A stretch of DNA of 29,032 nucleotides. Origin: an uncultured Prevotella sp. GTDB taxonomy: Bacteria > Bacteroidota > Bacteroidia > Bacteroidales > Bacteroidaceae. The notes below the pieces were generated by a model. That model saw only the letters and a program-made list of their open reading frames with translations, had not been told where the DNA came from and made no database searches. The translations under genes and the position numbers were made by a program. Below are positions 26,756 through 29,032 of the stretch, in pieces. The stretch's first letter is position 1. Every line of letters starts with the position of its first letter. Where the stretch lies: contig CAKQEI010000030.1 of assembly GCA_934230115.1 (NCBI GenBank), forward strand, positions 1 to 29,032, written 5' to 3'.

Positions 26756-27730
26756 CTAAACTTTGAAATCATTAACTTTTCCAAACGCAGCAGCAAACTG
26801 AGCAACCTTTACTCTTTGCGCACCCTTGATTGCCATTTCATAATCACATTCTTTGTCTCCCATTTTGCTTGTAACTACAAATAGTTCCAAACTCATTAAT
26901 AGAAGAAAGAATATGACATAGAATGCACCAGCAACCCATCTGTTTGTGATTATAGACACCATGGCCTCAAGTTCTTCCAAAAAGCCGACATTTGCCTTAC
27001 ACTCCGCTCTCGTGTCTTCTTCCACAGTCAATTTTTTATGACTCCACTCCTTTTCCTGATCATTCAGCAACTTTATTTTCTCATTGTTTTCCTTAATCGT
27101 TTCAATCTTCGGATTTGCCACCTGATTTGTCGTAACTGACGGATTATTGACGGTTTTCATTTTTCCGCCAACAACCACAGTTTGTTGGCTATTCGTTACA
27201 GACTTCTGGATAACCCAAGGATGATTGTTAACATCTTCCTGCATCTGAGCATTTTCATTATCCAGCTCACTTTTTTCATTATGCAATGCATTCAGTTTAG
27301 CATCAATTACTCCAACTCGCTTTTGAGTCAATGATGCCGTCTGAATCTCAATATTGTCTGCCAATTGCTTGTCTATATCTTTTCCGAACATTGTCTGGTC
27401 AAATATCGTAGAACCAACAATCGCCATAATAATAGCAATAAACAATCTAAAAACAGCCAATTTCTTTGTTGGATTTATTGCAAGAATTATTTGACGTTCT
27501 ATCATCACGACAATAGTCACAAATACTAAAGATACAAGAAGACATCCCCAAACAGGAAGACCAACGTATCGCTGGGCAAACAAAAAGCCCGTAATGCTCC
27601 AAACTATCATCAATATAAGCAATGCTGACGTATATTTACTCAACTGGCTCTTGCTCGCTTCTGAACACTGAGCCAGCATATTCGCATTCCAACCTGTAAG
27701 GCTACAACCAAATCTCAACCACCATTTCAT
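26756..27730 (-). CDS. DUF4407-type membrane protein with long coiled coil
   Basis: This 324-residue protein starts MKWWLRFGCSLTGWN, followed by three hydrophobic spans (about 35-56, 60-80 and 90-112). A long charged coiled-coil region runs from about 125 to 245 (KLNALHNEKSELDNENAQMQ), then a last span near 262-285 (AGAFYVIFFLLLMSLELFVV). This is the layout I associate with DUF4407, a family of unknown function. The coiled coil would sit in one compartment between spans three and four. It is 40 bases downstream of an unknown soluble protein and 5 bases upstream of the SH3 gene. The tight packing suggests the three products act at the envelope together; mechanism unknown. Confidence 0.75.
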   Translation of the reverse strand: MKWWLRFGCSLTGWNANMLAQCSEASKSQLSKYTSALLILMIVWSITGFLFAQRYVGLPVWGCLLVSLVFVTIVVMIERQIILAINPTKKLAVFRLFIAIIMAIVGSTIFDQTMFGKDIDKQLADNIEIQTASLTQKRVGVIDAKLNALHNEKSELDNENAQMQEDVNNHPWVIQKSVTNSQQTVVVGGKMKTVNNPSVTTNQVANPKIETIKENNEKIKLLNDQEKEWSHKKLTVEEDTRAECKANVGFLEELEAMVSIITNRWVAGAFYVIFFLLLMSLELFVVTSKMGDKECDYEMAIKGAQRVKVAQFAAAFGKVNDFKV

Positions 27731-27770
27731 ATTGCATTCCTTTCTTTATTTATTAATTAATGGAATTAGT

Positions 27771-28397
27771 TTAAGCTATAGACTGCTTTACAACAGAATT
27801 ATCCGTTCTAAGCATCTGGGGCATTATCTGTGACTGACCACCTCCAAGAGATACCGTTGCTATGCCACGTAAAAATCCACACTCATATGACTGGAGAGGA
27901 ATTGATGCTTCATTGGCATTGTTACGGAAATCAGCTTCCAAATCAGCAAGTTCTTTCTTATGCACATCTATCAATTGCATGTTCTTTTCAAGTTGAGCAA
28001 CCGTTGTCAGCAGACCTGCAGCATTGCAATTATCAATACGGACCTGAAGATCTTGCTTCATAACATCATAGTTAAGATTGATCTCTCTAAACACCATCAA
28101 GATCTTGTTCGTTATCAGCCTCATATTTATATCCTTGAATGCCAAGTCACTTTTCAGCATTGCATCTTGAAATCCTTTGTCCTCATAATTCTTATGAAGA
28201 TAACCATACACAACATCTATTGGCCAACCTGTAGCATAAGAAATAGTCATAGGCTTTTCTTTATTTGCAGGTGTCACAACAGGTGTTTCTACACTTTTGA
28301 TTTCTTCCTTAGCCTCAGCAGGCTCAATCATTGGCAGTGAAACGGAAAGCTTAGCTCCATTGTCACTTCTTTTGTTGAAAATATTAAAGATTCCCAT
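27771..28397 (-). CDS. Unknown soluble protein, first gene of the DUF4407 operon
   Basis: I do not recognise this 208-residue protein. It begins MGIFNIFNKRSDNG, has an acidic and proline-containing disordered stretch (about 24-48), then a mainly helical part (about 55-165, with ITNKILMVFREINLNYDVMK and a coiled-coil-like LEKNMQLIDVHKKELADLEA). A glycine-containing tail follows (CGFLRGIATVSLGGGQSQIM). It has no signal peptide or membrane span, so it is probably cytoplasmic, perhaps docking to its DUF4407 neighbour through the helices. A TACCTTTG box 27 bases upstream of the ATG marks it as the first gene of the unit. Confidence 0.75.
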   Translation of the reverse strand: MGIFNIFNKRSDNGAKLSVSLPMIEPAEAKEEIKSVETPVVTPANKEKPMTISYATGWPIDVVYGYLHKNYEDKGFQDAMLKSDLAFKDINMRLITNKILMVFREINLNYDVMKQDLQVRIDNCNAAGLLTTVAQLEKNMQLIDVHKKELADLEADFRNNANEASIPLQSYECGFLRGIATVSLGGGQSQIMPQMLRTDNSVVKQSIA

Positions 28398-28424
28398 ATT
28401 CTGTATGTTTTAATTTTGATACTG

Positions 28425-28432
28425 CAAAGGTA
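28425..28432 (-). promoter_or_regulatory. -7 element (TACCTTTG) of the DUF4407 operon
   Basis: On the minus strand TACCTTTG ends 27 bases before the start of the first gene. No TTTG lies about 20 bases upstream, so only the -7 half is supported. Confidence 0.55.
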
Positions 28433-28526
28433 TCTCTAATATTGTTACTAATATGGGTTTTCATAACATTGCAATTCATTGTTAACCTTATTCCACATAA
28501 AGCGGTTGCAATATTACACCTTTGTA

Positions 28527-29032
28527 TCATTGACGTAATTTTGACTGATAATCAACACTTTGTTTTAAGTACACAGTCAGTAACATCAAACCAAAAATTA
28601 CCATAATCAATGAAACCAGCCAGTAATTTGACAAAGCATCATATAATCCATGTATCATAGCAGGTAAACATAATGCTAAAGTATACAAGCCTCTCCTATA
28701 TTTAGGATAGAGATTGGCGAATGAAAGAAAATATCCAGCAATACCACACCAGCAGGCGTGTAGAAATGGTAGACTTGTCAGCCTGGCGATATTCAGGAAG
28801 AAAGAAACATCGTATGTTTGTTGCGCATTGACGGTAATCTGGTATTGCACTCCTTCAAATACGCCAAATGCTATTCCTGACATCAGTCCGTAGAAAACCA
28901 TTGTTTGGGGGATTAACGGCTCTTTTGCTTTGCACAATATCAAAAGAAGAGGTAACATCTTGGCAAACTCCTCCGTAAGTCCGACTCCAAATACATATCC
29001 TAACACATTCATTGGAAAAGCAACGTCTGTGA
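28527..29032 (-). CDS. PrsW-family intramembrane protease (5' end outside the window)
   Basis: The frame is open to the window edge; a methionine codon at 29012 (MNVLGYVFGVGL) is probably internal, since upstream codons (TDVAFP) continue the frame. The visible part has several hydrophobic spans and the PrsW metalloprotease features: EE in GLTEEFAK, FEGVQY, a histidine in PFLHACWCG and HGLYDA. PrsW of Bacillus subtilis cleaves an anti-sigma factor; members elsewhere have other or unknown targets. The stop lies 129 bases before the next minus-strand gene, which has its own -7 box, so co-transcription is uncertain. Confidence 0.82.
   Translation of the reverse strand, partial: TDVAFPMNVLGYVFGVGLTEEFAKMLPLLLILCKAKEPLIPQTMVFYGLMSGIAFGVFEGVQYQITVNAQQTYDVSFFLNIARLTSLPFLHACWCGIAGYFLSFANLYPKYRRGLYTLALCLPAMIHGLYDALSNYWLVSLIMVIFGLMLLTVYLKQSVDYQSKLRQ

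Overview
The window looks like a chromosomal segment of a gut or oral Bacteroidetes, most likely Prevotella/Segatella. The grounds are the SusC/SusD pair, a propeller-type regulator with an AraC-type output domain, the psd-pssA-DUF4834 order, and recurring -7 elements of the form TAnnTTTG that match the known Bacteroidetes promoter consensus. No rRNA, tRNA, CRISPR array or intact insertion sequence was seen. All calls come from reading the sequence; no database search was run.

Region 1 (1-13.4 kb, + strand) is a small polysaccharide utilisation locus: a TonB-dependent SusC transporter, its SusD lipoprotein, a large membrane regulator and a secreted GH2 beta-galactosidase. SusCD would bind and import a beta-galactoside-containing glycan, and the GH2 enzyme would trim it in the periplasm. 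Two features are odd. An A/T-rich PIN-type toxin-antitoxin pair sits between susD and the regulator. The regulator also has a propeller sensor and an AraC output, but its phospho-acceptor histidine is replaced by arginine, its ATP-binding motifs are degraded and it has no receiver domain. Direct repeats spaced 21-22 bp lie upstream of both susC and the GH2 gene and are candidate operators.

Region 2 (13.4-20.05 kb) is housekeeping. On the minus strand are psd, pssA and a DUF4834 protein (phosphatidylethanolamine synthesis plus a small membrane protein). Divergent from these on the plus strand are dnaE (DNA polymerase III alpha) and a thioredoxin with a possible sigma-54-like promoter.

Region 3 (20.05-23.5 kb) is accessory and A/T-rich. 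It holds an ATPase_2/DUF234-type ATPase, a run of about 0.6 kb of palindromes and short direct repeats, two decayed fragments of winged-helix regulators on opposite strands, and a 58-residue basic protein.

Region 4 (23.5-29 kb, minus strand) is a membrane-centred group. It comprises a PrsW-like intramembrane protease cut by the window edge, an unknown soluble protein, a DUF4407 membrane/coiled-coil protein, an SH3-DUF3761 secreted protein and a PMCA-like calcium-transporting P-type ATPase. The middle three appear to be one operon.
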